Below are positions 52,912 to 62,373 of a stretch of DNA of 64,000 bases, one piece after another; the stretch's first letter is position 1; each line of letters begins with the position of its first letter. Origin of the DNA: MED-G116 sp038147495 (GTDB taxonomy: Bacteria; Pseudomonadota; Alphaproteobacteria; Puniceispirillales; Puniceispirillaceae); assembly GCA_038147495.1 (NCBI GenBank), contig JAYQTT010000016.1:1-64000 (forward strand). The letters are read 5' to 3'. A model generated the notes under the pieces. It did no database searches, was not told the DNA's origin, and saw only the letters and a program-made list of their open reading frames with translations. The position numbers were made by a program, and so were the translations under genes.

Positions 52912-53829
52912 TTATTTTTCGAGCTTGGGCCCCTTGCCAACAGTGATTGGCCGGTTTGCCTGCCGTTCACGATGAATGATAATCAGGCCTGCAAGAATGA
53001 TGAAAAGAATCCCCGGGAACAGATCATCAAAGGGTGCTTCTGCAAAAAACAGCCAGCCCATTGCAAAGGAAATCGGGATACCAAAATATTCGAACGGCGA
53101 GATGGAACTTGGATCGACAAGCCGATAGGCCGTGACAAGACACATCACGCCGGTTCCGCCAAACACGCCCACAAGTAAAAACAGACTGGCATCATTTGGT
53201 GAATTGATTGGTGTCCATTCAGCAAAGCTCAGCAACAGGATTGTCGCCAAAATAAAAGTACAAATTTGCTGGCTTAGCTGGATCGCGGCTGATGGAATTT
53301 CTGTGGGATAAAAGCGCACAAGCAAGCTTGAACAAGCATAACCAAAAGCGGCGATGACCGGATAGATCATATAGACAGAAAATGCCTCATCAAAGGGTTT
53401 GAGGACCGTGAGCATGCCGACAAACCCGATGACGATAGCCGCCCAGCGCCAGACGCCGACATGGTGTCCAAGCAACGGCACCGACAGTGCCGTGATAAAC
53501 AACGGCCCGGTAAAGCCCAGCGCCGAGGTTGTGGCAAACTCAATCTTTGTCAGCGCGGTATAGAAACAAAACTGCGCCAACAGCACCGCCAATGACCGCC
53601 CCAGCAAAATGGCATGAAAGCGCGGCTTATTCAGCGCTGGCAAGATGTCGAACTGGCGATAGCGCCACAACAGGAAAAGCGGCGGCACAACCCCAAAGAA
53701 ATTCCGCAATGACGAGATCTGCAAGATCGAATAGGACCCACCAAGCATACGCACCAAAATGCCCATCAGGTCAAAGGCAAGAATGCCAAAGAGCATGATA
53801 AAAATGGCACTGACGAGACTCTTTGGCAT
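52912..53829 (-). CDS. EamA-family drug/metabolite exporter
   Basis: Ten-helix inner-membrane protein of about 305 residues with two EamA repeats. Typical segments are ISSLRNFFGVVPPLFLL, IEFATTSALGFTGPLFITALS and SPFEYFGIPISFAMGWLFF. ATG 53829 (MPKSLVS) is preferred to a GTG four codons upstream; neither has a clear Shine-Dalgarno sequence. It is divergent from htpG. The substrate cannot be predicted; relatives export amino acids or metabolites. Confidence 0.88.
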   Translation of the reverse strand: MPKSLVSAIFIMLFGILAFDLMGILVRMLGGSYSILQISSLRNFFGVVPPLFLLWRYRQFDILPALNKPRFHAILLGRSLAVLLAQFCFYTALTKIEFATTSALGFTGPLFITALSVPLLGHHVGVWRWAAIVIGFVGMLTVLKPFDEAFSVYMIYPVIAAFGYACSSLLVRFYPTEIPSAAIQLSQQICTFILATILLLSFAEWTPINSPNDASLFLLVGVFGGTGVMCLVTAYRLVDPSSISPFEYFGIPISFAMGWLFFAEAPFDDLFPGILFIILAGLIIIHRERQANRPITVGKGPKLEK

Positions 53830-53945
53830 TACGCAACACACAGAAAAATCAAGATGACAGTTACGCTACTTGTGTTTGTGCGGTTTGGATACGCAGAATC
53901 GACAAAATTTCACCATTTCCAATCCATTACATTGCCCTTTAGCGG

Positions 53946-53972
53946 TTGAAATCCTTCGACCAATTCCTATGT
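53946..53972 (+). promoter_or_regulatory. Candidate heat-shock (RpoH) promoter for htpG
   Basis: TTGAAA (53946-53951) and CCTATGT (53966-53972) are 14 bases apart and 30 bases before the htpG ATG. They resemble the CTTGAA and CCTATnT boxes of alphaproteobacterial sigma-32 promoters, as expected for an HSP90 gene. The match is partial. Confidence 0.35.
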
Positions 53973-54001
53973 CATGGACGTCAGACGAGGAGGAGGCATA
54001 C

Positions 54002-55878
54002 ATGTCCGGCAAGCAATTTAATTTTGAGGCTGATACAGGCAAAATCCTGAATATCGTGATTAACTCCCTCTATTCACAGCGGGAGATATTTCTTCGCGAG
54101 CTGATCTCAAACGCATCCGACGCCATCAACAAACGAAAATTTGCAACAATCACCGCCGGTGAAGCCGCCGACATGTTTGATGGGGCAATCGATATTCGCG
54201 TTGATAAGAAAGCAAACACGATCTCAATTACCGACAATGGCATTGGCCTTACAGCCGATGAAATGGTTTCCACACTTGGCACGATTGCCAGCTCCGGTAC
54301 CAAGGCATTTCTTGAAAATGCTGCCGCCTCAGAAGAATCTGCAGACATCAGCGGTCAGCTTATCGGCCAATTTGGTGTTGGTTTTTATTCGGCCTTTATG
54401 GTTGCCGAACAAATTGAGGTCATCTCAAAGCCGCATGGCGGCGATGCGGCCAATATCTGGCGCAGCGATGGACAGTCCGGTTTCACCATTGACGCAGCCT
54501 CGCGCGAGACCACCGGCACCGACATTATTTTGCATCTTCGCAAGGATGCAGCGGAGTTTCTGGAAAAAGAGCGGCTCGCCCATCTGGTCAAAAATATTCA
54601 GATCATATCGCCCAACCTGTTTCATGGCATGACGCAGGTGGCGAAGTTGAGCAGCTGAACTCATCAACCGCATTATGGACTCGTCCGGCAAAAGAGATCA
54701 GCGAGGAAGACTACAATAATTTCTACCAAGGGGTATCCGGTGCCTTTGACACCCCCTTCGCCACTCTGCACAACCGCACCGAGGGAACGGTTGAATTTAC
54801 CAATCTGTTGTTCATTCCGGGCAGCGCGCCTTTTGACCTGTATGACCCGGAGCGCAAATCGAAATTGCAACTCTATGTCAATCGGGTGTTCATCACCGAC
54901 AATTGCGATGATCTGGTACCAAAATGGTTGCGCTTCATGCGCGGTGTGATTGATACGCCTGATGTCGATCTGAATGTCAGCCGTGAGATGCTGCAGCATA
55001 ATCCGGTGGTGACAAGAATTCGCAAGGCTGTCGTCAAGCGGGTACTTGGCGAGCTTGGCAAAGCGCTGGAAAAACGCCGTGATGAATATGGCCAGCTATG
55101 GGAAACACTTGGCCGAGTCATAAAGGAAGGGCTTTATGAAGATCAGGACAACAAGGATAAAATCCTTGGCGTATCGCTGTTCAAATCCACCAAGAAAGGT
55201 GACCTCATAACCTTGCAGGAATATGTGGACAATTTTGCCAAAGGCCAGGACACGATTTATTATCTCTCGGCAGAAAACCCTGAACTGGCGCTTCGTAGCC
55301 CACATCTGGAGAGCTTTGAGGCAAAAGGCATTGATGTCCTTCTGCTTACCGATCCGATTGACGATTTCTGGTTGAGCAACATCAGCGAATTTGACGGAAA
55401 ATCGTTCCAGTCAATCACCCGCGGGGAGATTGACCTCTCCGGCATCGGTGATGACGCCGAAAAGGACGATGATGCCAAGGACGAGCCGACCGCACAGGAC
55501 AGCCTTGTCGGCAAGATCAAACTGGCGCTTGATCAGGCTGTTGCTGATGTGCGCGCATCGTCAAACATGGAGAAAAGTCTGGCCCGCCTAGTGGCCGATG
55601 AAAAGGGCATGGACCCCCAAATGGAACGGATGATGCGCATGCACAATCCTGACTTCAAAGGCATGCCAAAAATCCTTGAGGTCAATGCCAAGCACCCGTT
55701 GATCAAGTCACTGAATGCGAAGCTCGAGGCTGGAGAATTTGATGGCTCAGAAAATTTCGCCAGATTGATCTTTGACAGCGCCTTGGTCGCCGAGGGTGAA
55801 CCGATTGCTGACCCGCGTGAATTCACCCAACGCCTCAGCGATGTTATGCAGCAGGCAATTACCTCAAAAGCAGGCTGA
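54002..55878 (+). pseudogene. htpG: htpG (HSP90 chaperone) interrupted by a one-base frameshift
   Basis: ATP-dependent chaperone split between two frames. Codons from ATG 54002 (SD GGAGG) encode the N-terminal GHKL ATPase: RELISNASDAI, ITDNGIGL, GQFGVGFYSAF. After HLVK the frame breaks and stops at 54658. Reading on in the -1 frame from the A5 run at 54590-54594 gives KYSDHIAQPV, then EEDYNNFYQ, NLLFIPGSAPFDL, NVSREMLQHN and the C-terminal domain to 55878. One added A would restore a continuous protein of ordinary HtpG length. A homopolymer sequencing or assembly error is the simplest cause; true inactivation is possible. Confidence 0.85.
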
Positions 55879-56202
55879 CGATTACAGCCGCATCACCCGC
55901 CTGATAAATCAGTCTCGCACCAATCGACCGCCACAACATACCTCGTGGTGGCCGGTTGGTGTGCGCGCATTTCATGTCTGGGGGGCAGGGCCATGGTCAA
56001 CCGCCTGTTTTGTTGAAATATGCCGCCTGACGATTCGCACTATTTTGGTATATTTTGCCCATCAGACGAATTTTTGAGACATTTATTTTCTTAAATTATC
56101 TTTAATATTCCAATTAACAAAATTAATTACTAAATCTTTGGCACAACCACAGATGATGTCAAAGCTGGCTATATGCTGGCAAAAGACAAATGGAGACCAA
56201 AG
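55879..56202. promoter_or_regulatory. Intergenic region between htpG and the sulfurtransferase, no gene
   Basis: A 324-bp stretch with no supported coding sequence. The first half is GC-rich and holds an imperfect hairpin, ACCG-CCAC pairing with GTGG-CGGT around 55926-55960, which could mark the htpG 3' end but lacks a T-tract. The second half (about 56070-56150) is strongly AT-rich and is the likely promoter for the sulfur genes. GGAG lies 9 bases before the ATG at 56203. Confidence 0.4.
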
Positions 56203-57186
56203 ATGACCCCCCTTCGCACAGTGATAACCGGCATTGTGGCATGGCTCTTTCTGGCCACGTCAGCAATGGCCAGCAGCATCACCCCCCTTGTTGACAGCAC
56301 ATGGCTTGCCGCACAATCCGGTTCAGAGACATTGCGCATCATCGACCTTCGCAACAAGATCGATGGTGGATCATATGAAACATGGCTGGAAGGCCATATC
56401 CCCGGTTCGGTGCATTCCGATTATCTTAAAGATGGATGGCGTGTCGGCCGTGATGACGTTGTTGGCCTGCTGCCGGAGAGCGACCAGTTTCAAGCCCTCG
56501 CGCGCAAGCTTGGCGTCAATCAGGACACGCATGTTGTTCTGGTCCCTGCCGGTGTAAATGCCACAGATTTTGGCAGTGCTGCCCGCGCCTATTGGACCTT
56601 CAAGGTTTTTGGCCATGAGACAGTATCGATCCTTGACGGCGGTTATGCCGCCTGGACAGCCACTTTTCCTGATGCCATTGAGGCCGGTGCACAACCGGCA
56701 CCAGCGGCCGGCAATTTTGTCGCCAACTTCAGGCCTGCAGGCTATGCCTCGATTGAAGAGGTCAAGGCACTTGCTGCCGGTGATGGAGCTGGTGGCGCCA
56801 CACTTTTGGATGGGCGTACCAAGGAACAATTTGACGGCTTTGCCAAGCACCCGAAAGCCCGCGAGGTCGGCCACATTCCAGGTGCCGTTCTACTGTCACA
56901 GGCGAATGCCTATGATGCGGCAAGCAACCGGCTGAAATCTACCGATGCCTTGGCCGAAATCTATGGTGATCTCGATTCCGGACGGATCGTCAGCTACTGC
57001 AACACCGGCCATTGGGCAGCGACCAACTGGTTTGTCCTGTCCGAGGTTCTCGGCCGTGACAATGTACAGCTCTATGACGGCTCTATGGTGGAATGGTCTG
57101 CCGATGAGGCCAATCCACTGGCAACGAATCTGAGCAATATGGACAGGTTCAAATCCTTTGTTGGCGGACTGTTCAAGTCTAGCTAG
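56203..57186 (+). CDS. Exported tandem-rhodanese sulfurtransferase
   Basis: A 327-residue thiosulfate/mercaptopyruvate-type sulfurtransferase with two rhodanese domains. A signal peptide, MTPLRTVITGIVAWLFLATSAMA, directs it to the periplasm. The second domain has the active-site loop SYCNTGHWAATNW with the persulfide-forming cysteine; the first is the structural copy (RIIDLRNKIDGG...GHIPGSVH). It lies 35 bases before a thiosulfate-transporter-like gene, so it probably handles periplasmic thiosulfate or persulfides. The frame upstream of 56203 adds ten unlikely residues. Confidence 0.9.
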   Translation: MTPLRTVITGIVAWLFLATSAMASSITPLVDSTWLAAQSGSETLRIIDLRNKIDGGSYETWLEGHIPGSVHSDYLKDGWRVGRDDVVGLLPESDQFQALARKLGVNQDTHVVLVPAGVNATDFGSAARAYWTFKVFGHETVSILDGGYAAWTATFPDAIEAGAQPAPAAGNFVANFRPAGYASIEEVKALAAGDGAGGATLLDGRTKEQFDGFAKHPKAREVGHIPGAVLLSQANAYDAASNRLKSTDALAEIYGDLDSGRIVSYCNTGHWAATNWFVLSEVLGRDNVQLYDGSMVEWSADEANPLATNLSNMDRFKSFVGGLFKSS

Positions 57187-57221
57187 GCTTTCTGCGAACA
57201 GCTTTTGACAGTGGGATTGTG

Positions 57222-58358
57222 ATGATGAGCCGTGCAACTGCCAGATCCAAAGATGCGCCAACGCGTGAAATGATTGTGTTCACCGGCCTTGGTGTGATTT
57301 GGCTGGCGGTTGCCGGACTTGTCGGGCTTGATACCGGCGCCAAGGGCGTGACCCTGTTTGCTCTGGGCACAGCGCTTGGCACGGTATTTTTGTCTTTCCA
57401 ATATGGATTTGCGTCAGGGTGGCGTAACTTCCTGCAATCCGGCAACATGACCGGGCTTGCCAGCCATTTCCTGCTTGCCGCGCTTTGCGCCGTTCTGTTC
57501 ATTCCGGCCGGAACGCTCGGCATTTCTGCCGCCGGATCACTTGCGCCGATATCGCTGTCGCTTTTCATCGGCGCTTTTGCCTTTGGCATCGGCATGCAGC
57601 TGGCCAATGGTTGCGGCTCTGGTGTGCTGTTCAGCTTTGGCGGCGGGTCGGGGCGGATGCTGGTGGCCCTGCCGTTTTTTGTTCTTGGCTCTCTGCTTGG
57701 ATCATTGTGGCTTCCGTCTGTTCTTGCCTGGGGCCAGCTCGACCCGATCCAGATCGGCGGCGGACTAACGCCTGTTTTGAGGACATTGGTCAATCTGCTG
57801 CTGCTTGTTGGAGCCAGCTTCATTTTCTGGCAAGCCGGGCGGCGGCGGGGACAGACCATGCCGCGCAAGCTGGTCCTTGGCAGCCTTATCATCGCGGCGT
57901 TGTGCTGGGCCGTTTTTCTGGTCTCCGGCCATCCATGGGGCGTGACTTTTGGCTTTACCCTCTGGGGGGCAAAACTTGCCAGCGCGGTTGGTTTTGACAT
58001 TGCCAGTCATGAATTCTGGCAATGGCCCGGCCCGGCGCGTGCGCTCGCGCATTCGGTCCTTGCCGACAACAGTTCACTGATGGATATCGGAATGCTTATC
58101 GGCGCCGGTTTGTGGGCGGCGTTTAGCGGTGCCTTTTACAAACAGGCATGGCCAAACCAGCGCCAGCTGCTTGCCGCGGCAATTGGCGGCCTTCTGATGG
58201 GGGTTGGTGCCCGCTTTGCCTTTGGCTGTAATATCGGCGCGTTTCTTGCCGGTACCGCATCGGGAAGCCTGCATGGCTGGATTTGGTTTGCCATGGCAAT
58301 GGGCGGCTCATGGGTAGGTATCAAATTACGTCCCCATCTTGGATTTGGGGAAAAATGA
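57222..58358 (+). CDS. YeeE/YedE (TsuA-like) sulfur-compound transporter
   Basis: Integral membrane protein of 378 residues with many helices. Two conserved cysteine motifs stand out: QLANGCGSGVLFSFGGGSGR (about residue 130) and FAFGCNIGAFLAGTASGSLHGW near the C-terminus. These are the family positions that relay thiosulfate through the channel in TsuA. It is downstream of a periplasmic rhodanese and overlaps a tiny Cys-tailed membrane protein gene, making a compact sulfur-import unit. Start ATG 57222 follows an in-frame GTG. Confidence 0.9.
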   Translation: MMSRATARSKDAPTREMIVFTGLGVIWLAVAGLVGLDTGAKGVTLFALGTALGTVFLSFQYGFASGWRNFLQSGNMTGLASHFLLAALCAVLFIPAGTLGISAAGSLAPISLSLFIGAFAFGIGMQLANGCGSGVLFSFGGGSGRMLVALPFFVLGSLLGSLWLPSVLAWGQLDPIQIGGGLTPVLRTLVNLLLLVGASFIFWQAGRRRGQTMPRKLVLGSLIIAALCWAVFLVSGHPWGVTFGFTLWGAKLASAVGFDIASHEFWQWPGPARALAHSVLADNSSLMDIGMLIGAGLWAAFSGAFYKQAWPNQRQLLAAAIGGLLMGVGARFAFGCNIGAFLAGTASGSLHGWIWFAMAMGGSWVGIKLRPHLGFGEK

Positions 58359-58519
58359 TGACTTCTTATCTGACCCCCAAATCCATCTTCATCGCAATTG
58401 TTGTGGTGTTTATCGGCCTTGCATTGGTCGACCATCTGCAAAGCCCAACCCTGCAATCAACCGGAGCGCCAGCAGATCTTGGCAATGCCTGCGCACCCTG
58501 CGGGGCACCCTGCAAATAG
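58355..58519 (+). CDS. 54-residue membrane peptide with Cys-rich tail
   Basis: Begins with ATGATG overlapping the transporter stop by four bases. It has one hydrophobic helix (SIFIAIVVVFIGLALV, residues 10-25) and then a soluble tail ending NACAPCGAPCK, with three cysteines in C-x-x-C-x-x-x-C spacing. I do not recognise a family. The overlap implies that it is made with the YeeE/TsuA-like transporter. By position, it could be a thiol partner or metal/persulfide carrier that replaces the TusA-like protein found beside other TsuA genes. Confidence 0.65.
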   Translation: MMTSYLTPKSIFIAIVVVFIGLALVDHLQSPTLQSTGAPADLGNACAPCGAPCK

Positions 58520-58577
58520 AACCCTGCTGATAGAACCATGCAACACCGTTAGGGCGCATAAATCTGCACAGGCCCAC

Positions 58578-59420
58578 CTATTTGAATTTGGCAATCATGT
58601 CCTTGATTCCGGGGATCGTCTCGATCTGCCATGCATGTTCGGGCTGAAAATACTGCACGAGAGGCCGCTGGCTCAGGCCGCCCAGAATGGTGAAATAATA
58701 CATCTCATAGCCCGGTGCCACGACACAAGGATGATAGCCCGCCTCAATGGCAAAGGTTGATCCATCAACGATATGAAATGCCTCTCCGCGCGAGCCATCC
58801 GACGGCTGCAAAAGCTGCATGCCAAAGCCATGTCCGGGGCGGAACCTGAAATTATACACCTCGTCATGCCGCGACTCGTCAGGCAGGCGATCGGTATCAT
58901 GCTTATGCGGTGGAAAGCCGGACCAGCCCCCCTGACCAACGGTGAAAAGCTCTGAAACGAGAAGTCGGCCAACCTGATCAGCCTGTTTCTGGCCAAGGAT
59001 ATGTTTGATCTTGCGGTGCGTCTTGGTGTCATCCGAGCCATATTGCACAAGGTCTATGTCACTGCTGCGCACAACAAAGGGTGTCAGCACCTGATCAAAG
59101 CGCGCCCCAGCAATAAATATCTCAGCCACATCCGAGAGACAGATGATTTCAGCCGTCATGCCAGACGGCACATAAGCACCTTCAGGCTCGCCGTCCCACA
59201 CATCAACCCCACGATTCCCCAGCTTTTCTATGGTTTTATCAGCAATAACCAGATCAATTTGGCCAGTGGCCGGAACAACGCAGGTTTCATAACCCGGGGT
59301 CGCATATTCAAATCGCTCTCCACGTGCCAGCTTGACGATGTTGAAATAGGTCAGAGGCACGTGCTGATCATGCATGTCGATGATCGCGCGGTTCTTGTTA
59401 TCGAAAGGGGCAATATGCAT
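58578..59420 (-). CDS. IolB-family 5-deoxy-glucuronate isomerase-like protein (second copy)
   Basis: Bicupin of 280 residues. The metal site is retained as GFPPHKHDTD with the following glutamate in DESRHDEVYNF and the histidine of AGYHPCVVAPGYEMYY. It is clearly diverged from the canonical IolB at 62374, which reads YLEETYYH and HPVGVPHGYES. The start is ATG 59420 (MHIAPFD); the longer frame would need a TTG. It is the last gene of the inositol operon, 51 bases after the kinase. It may isomerise a different deoxyuronate or be redundant. Confidence 0.8.
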   Translation of the reverse strand: MHIAPFDNKNRAIIDMHDQHVPLTYFNIVKLARGERFEYATPGYETCVVPATGQIDLVIADKTIEKLGNRGVDVWDGEPEGAYVPSGMTAEIICLSDVAEIFIAGARFDQVLTPFVVRSSDIDLVQYGSDDTKTHRKIKHILGQKQADQVGRLLVSELFTVGQGGWSGFPPHKHDTDRLPDESRHDEVYNFRFRPGHGFGMQLLQPSDGSRGEAFHIVDGSTFAIEAGYHPCVVAPGYEMYYFTILGGLSQRPLVQYFQPEHAWQIETIPGIKDMIAKFK

Positions 59421-59471
59421 GATATGTGTCTCCGTTTCTGTTGTTTCGGCGGCATCACCGCCAGCAAGCAA

Positions 59472-60488
59472 TCATCCGTCAGCCGCGAACCCGGCGATAA
59501 AGGCGGCAAGTTCATCCGCATCTGGCATCGCCGAGGCACAGCCTGTCCGGCTCACGACAAGAGCCGCCGCCGCCGAACCCTCGCGGATTGCGGCATCAAG
59601 ACCAAGCCCGTCCTGAAGACGGGCCAGCAACGTGCCAAGAAACGCATCTCCGGCACCAAATGGCTTGGCAAGCTCTACCGGAAACACGCCAAATGTCTGG
59701 ACCGAGGTGCCTTGCATCAACTGACAGCCGTCACCACCCTGCTTGTAAATCACAATGATGCCGTCTGCCGCCAATTCACGGGCGAGAGACTCACCGGCAG
59801 GAATATCCGTTGCATCGGCTTTGGCCAGCAGCGCAAATTCAGCGTCATTGCCAACAACAATGTCGCAGCGCCGCGCAAAAGCAAGGCAGGCGGTGGCAGC
59901 ATCTGCCGATGAAGGCCAGGCAGTGGCACGATAATCAACATCCATGATCACCGGTTTCTGCATGCCTTCGGCCAGATTGGCCAGATCCCCAACCGCCTTG
60001 TCAGACGGTGCGCCAGACAGGGCCGTCCCCGTAACCACCACACCGGCAACATTGGCAAGATCAAGCCCGGCAACATGTTCCGGCGTCAGACACATATCGG
60101 CCGCGTTGTTACGATAGATCACCACCTCGGCATCATCAGGCCGGCTTTCTGCAAGCGCCAGTGAATTGCGGACCATCACCTGATCCTCGCCTTCGGCAAA
60201 GCAAAGACAATCAGTGGCAACACCATAATCGGCAAGCCGCGCCGCCACGAACCGGCCGATCGCATCATGCGCCAGCACCGAAACAAGCGCGGCGTCCCGT
60301 CCATGCCGGGCGATGGCCACCGCGATATTGCCTGCCGAGCCACCAAGATCAGCCGTAAATTTTGTTGCTTCGGTGATACGCGTTCCGGGTGGTTCCGGAT
60401 ACAGATCCATCCCGGCGCGCCCAACGATCAGGAAGCGACCTTCACGCAGACTGGCAAGAACGGCCTCTGGATCGCGCCGTGACACCAT
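59472..60488 (-). CDS. iolC: 5-dehydro-2-deoxygluconokinase
   Basis: PfkB/ribokinase-family sugar kinase of 338 residues that phosphorylates 2-deoxy-5-keto-gluconate in inositol breakdown. Motifs are VGRAGMDLYPEP and ADLGGSAGNIAVAIARHG near the N-terminus and the anion-hole/catalytic FGAGDAFLGTLLARL near the C-terminus. ATG 60488 overlaps the stop of the PhyH gene (TGATG). Position next to iolB and iolE supports the assignment over other PfkB kinases. Confidence 0.9.
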   Translation of the reverse strand: MVSRRDPEAVLASLREGRFLIVGRAGMDLYPEPPGTRITEATKFTADLGGSAGNIAVAIARHGRDAALVSVLAHDAIGRFVAARLADYGVATDCLCFAEGEDQVMVRNSLALAESRPDDAEVVIYRNNAADMCLTPEHVAGLDLANVAGVVVTGTALSGAPSDKAVGDLANLAEGMQKPVIMDVDYRATAWPSSADAATACLAFARRCDIVVGNDAEFALLAKADATDIPAGESLARELAADGIIVIYKQGGDGCQLMQGTSVQTFGVFPVELAKPFGAGDAFLGTLLARLQDGLGLDAAIREGSAAAALVVSRTGCASAMPDADELAAFIAGFAADG

Positions 60489-61378
60489 CAAAACACACGT
60501 TTGTGCGGGTCATGGTTCGGGTCGTCCTTTGACGTTGTCTCAGCCCGCAGATAGGCAAAGGTGATGTCGTCAACGCCTTTCCATGCATAAGGATCATCGC
60601 CACATACCATAACAATATCGCGCATGTCACGGGTGGGCTCGATCCGTCCATCCCAATCCCATGGCAGCATCGAATTGGCACTCATGTAATGATTGACCAG
60701 TGAACGACGGAACGTGCCCTTTGCGGCGCGGTTTGCGAGACTGCGGTGATGCAGATAGCCATTGAAAATCACGGCACTGCCGCGCTTGACCTCAACCGCT
60801 ACACCCATATCAGCGTCATCCGCGGTGCCGACAAGCTGGTTGCCAGAGTCAAATTCAGTCGATCCATGCGGCTCGGTATCATAAATGACGCCATCCGCAT
60901 GGCTTCCCGGACGCACCCACAAACAGCCATTTTCGACGGTTGCATCGTCCAGCGCCAGCCACACACCTGCCAGTGAACGGTCCCGCGTCGGAATGAAATA
61001 TTCATCCTGATGCCAAGCTTGACCCGGCTTGCCAGACGGCTTGATAAACAGCATTGACTGCATGCATTTGACATTTGGACCAATCAGATGGGACAGCACT
61101 CTGGCAATCTCGGGGTGAGCAATGAATTCATCTCTGATCAGATCAGACGCCTTGTGCGGGAATTGCACCGTCAGGTACCGCGACAGGACTTCGGTATCAT
61201 CAAGATCATCCGGCAATTTGGTTATACCGCGAACGTCACCTCTGTTGCCACGGCCGATCTCTGCAGCCTCGGCCAAGAGCCGGTCGCATTCATCTGCCGA
61301 GAGAAGATCCTCGACCACGACAAAGCCGTCACGATCATAGGCGGCCTTCAGCTCGGCCCCTTCATATTTCGCGGTCAT
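60488..61378 (-). CDS. Phytanoyl-CoA-dioxygenase-family Fe(II)/2-oxoglutarate enzyme (copy 2)
   Basis: A 296-residue oxygenase. H-x-D iron motif AWHQDEYFIP, distal histidine in GYLHHRSLANRAAKG, with the SLVNHY segment after it. It lies between iolE (26 bases upstream) and iolC (overlapping by one base), so it is part of the inositol operon rather than a separate unit. It differs greatly from copy 1 at 38946. A role in opening a modified inositol or its methyl ether is an inference from location only. Confidence 0.85.
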   Translation of the reverse strand: MTAKYEGAELKAAYDRDGFVVVEDLLSADECDRLLAEAAEIGRGNRGDVRGITKLPDDLDDTEVLSRYLTVQFPHKASDLIRDEFIAHPEIARVLSHLIGPNVKCMQSMLFIKPSGKPGQAWHQDEYFIPTRDRSLAGVWLALDDATVENGCLWVRPGSHADGVIYDTEPHGSTEFDSGNQLVGTADDADMGVAVEVKRGSAVIFNGYLHHRSLANRAAKGTFRRSLVNHYMSANSMLPWDWDGRIEPTRDMRDIVMVCGDDPYAWKGVDDITFAYLRAETTSKDDPNHDPHKRVF

Positions 61379-61404
61379 GAGCGTTGTTCCTTCAGTATGG
61401 CTAT

Positions 61405-62304
61405 CTATTCAATAATCTCAAAGCCGGCCTTACCTGCCGAACTGACCAGCGCATTATAGCCAATTTTCGCATATTCGAGCGGATTGGCTTTTTCCGGATC
61501 CTGCTCGGCCTCGATGATCACCCAGCCTTCATAGCCGATATCAGCAAGCCGCCGCATGATGTCATCATAATCAATCATACCATCACCCGGGACGGTGAAA
61601 ATGCCATCCAGCACACAATCGAGAAATGAACGGCTGGTCTTGTCAACCGATGCCAGCACATCACTTCGGATGTCCTTGGTGTGGACATGGTTGATCCGCG
61701 CGCCATGCTTGCTGATCACCGCGGCATTGTCGCCACCGGCAAAAAGTAAATGGCCTGTGTCCAGCAACAGATTCACCGCGTCACCTGTATGCGCCATCAA
61801 TTGGTCGATCTCGGCCTCAGTCTCGACAGCCGTTCCCATGTGATGATGGAACGTCAGTGGCACGCCGAAATCAGCGCAATATTCCGCCAGTCCGGTCAAT
61901 CTGCGACCATAGGCGGCGACATCAAAATCGGCCAGCTTCGGGCGCGTTGCCAAGGGGCGTTCCTGCCGATTCTGCACCGTCTCATAGGTCTCGCCATAAA
62001 CGATGACTGGTGCCCCGACATCCCTGAACAAGGTCAGTTGCGGGGTGATACGCTCAATTTCTGCGTCCAGCTCATTATTGATGATGGTGCCCGAATACCA
62101 GCCTGAGACAAGCTTCAGATCATGCGCCGCCAAAGCTTGGCTCAGCGCCTTGGCCTCTGTCGGAAATTTGCCACCATTTTCGGTGCCGGTAAATCCGGCA
62201 AGGCGCGTTTCAGCAAGACACACTTCAAGCGGCGTATCACCACCCAGTTGGGGCAGGTCGTCATTGCTCCATGAAATTGGCGACATGCCGAGACGTATTT
62301 TCAT
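61405..62304 (-). CDS. iolE: Inosose (2-keto-myo-inositol) dehydratase
   Basis: TIM-barrel enzyme of 299 residues, AP-endonuclease-2-like fold. MKIRLGMSPISWSNDDLPQLGGD, TGTENGGKFP and SGWYSG are IolE signatures, and LTFHHHMGTAVE and LLDTGHLLFAGGD supply metal ligands. It dehydrates scyllo-inosose to the dione used by IolD. SD AAGGAAG lies before the ATG. It is downstream of iolB with a 69-bp gap. Confidence 0.92.
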   Translation of the reverse strand: MKIRLGMSPISWSNDDLPQLGGDTPLEVCLAETRLAGFTGTENGGKFPTEAKALSQALAAHDLKLVSGWYSGTIINNELDAEIERITPQLTLFRDVGAPVIVYGETYETVQNRQERPLATRPKLADFDVAAYGRRLTGLAEYCADFGVPLTFHHHMGTAVETEAEIDQLMAHTGDAVNLLLDTGHLLFAGGDNAAVISKHGARINHVHTKDIRSDVLASVDKTSRSFLDCVLDGIFTVPGDGMIDYDDIMRRLADIGYEGWVIIEAEQDPEKANPLEYAKIGYNALVSSAGKAGFEIIE

Positions 62305-62373
62305 ATGTGCACTTCCTTATAACTATCGATCACAATCGCCAATCGGCAAATGAGCGTTGTTGTCAAATCAGGT

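Noticed and set aside
54587..54600. Programmed -1 ribosomal frameshifting to make full HtpG
   Set aside because: The site reads C-AAA-AAT, which is not a good X-XXY-YYZ slippery heptamer. HtpG is not known to use recoding, and a missing A explains the break better.
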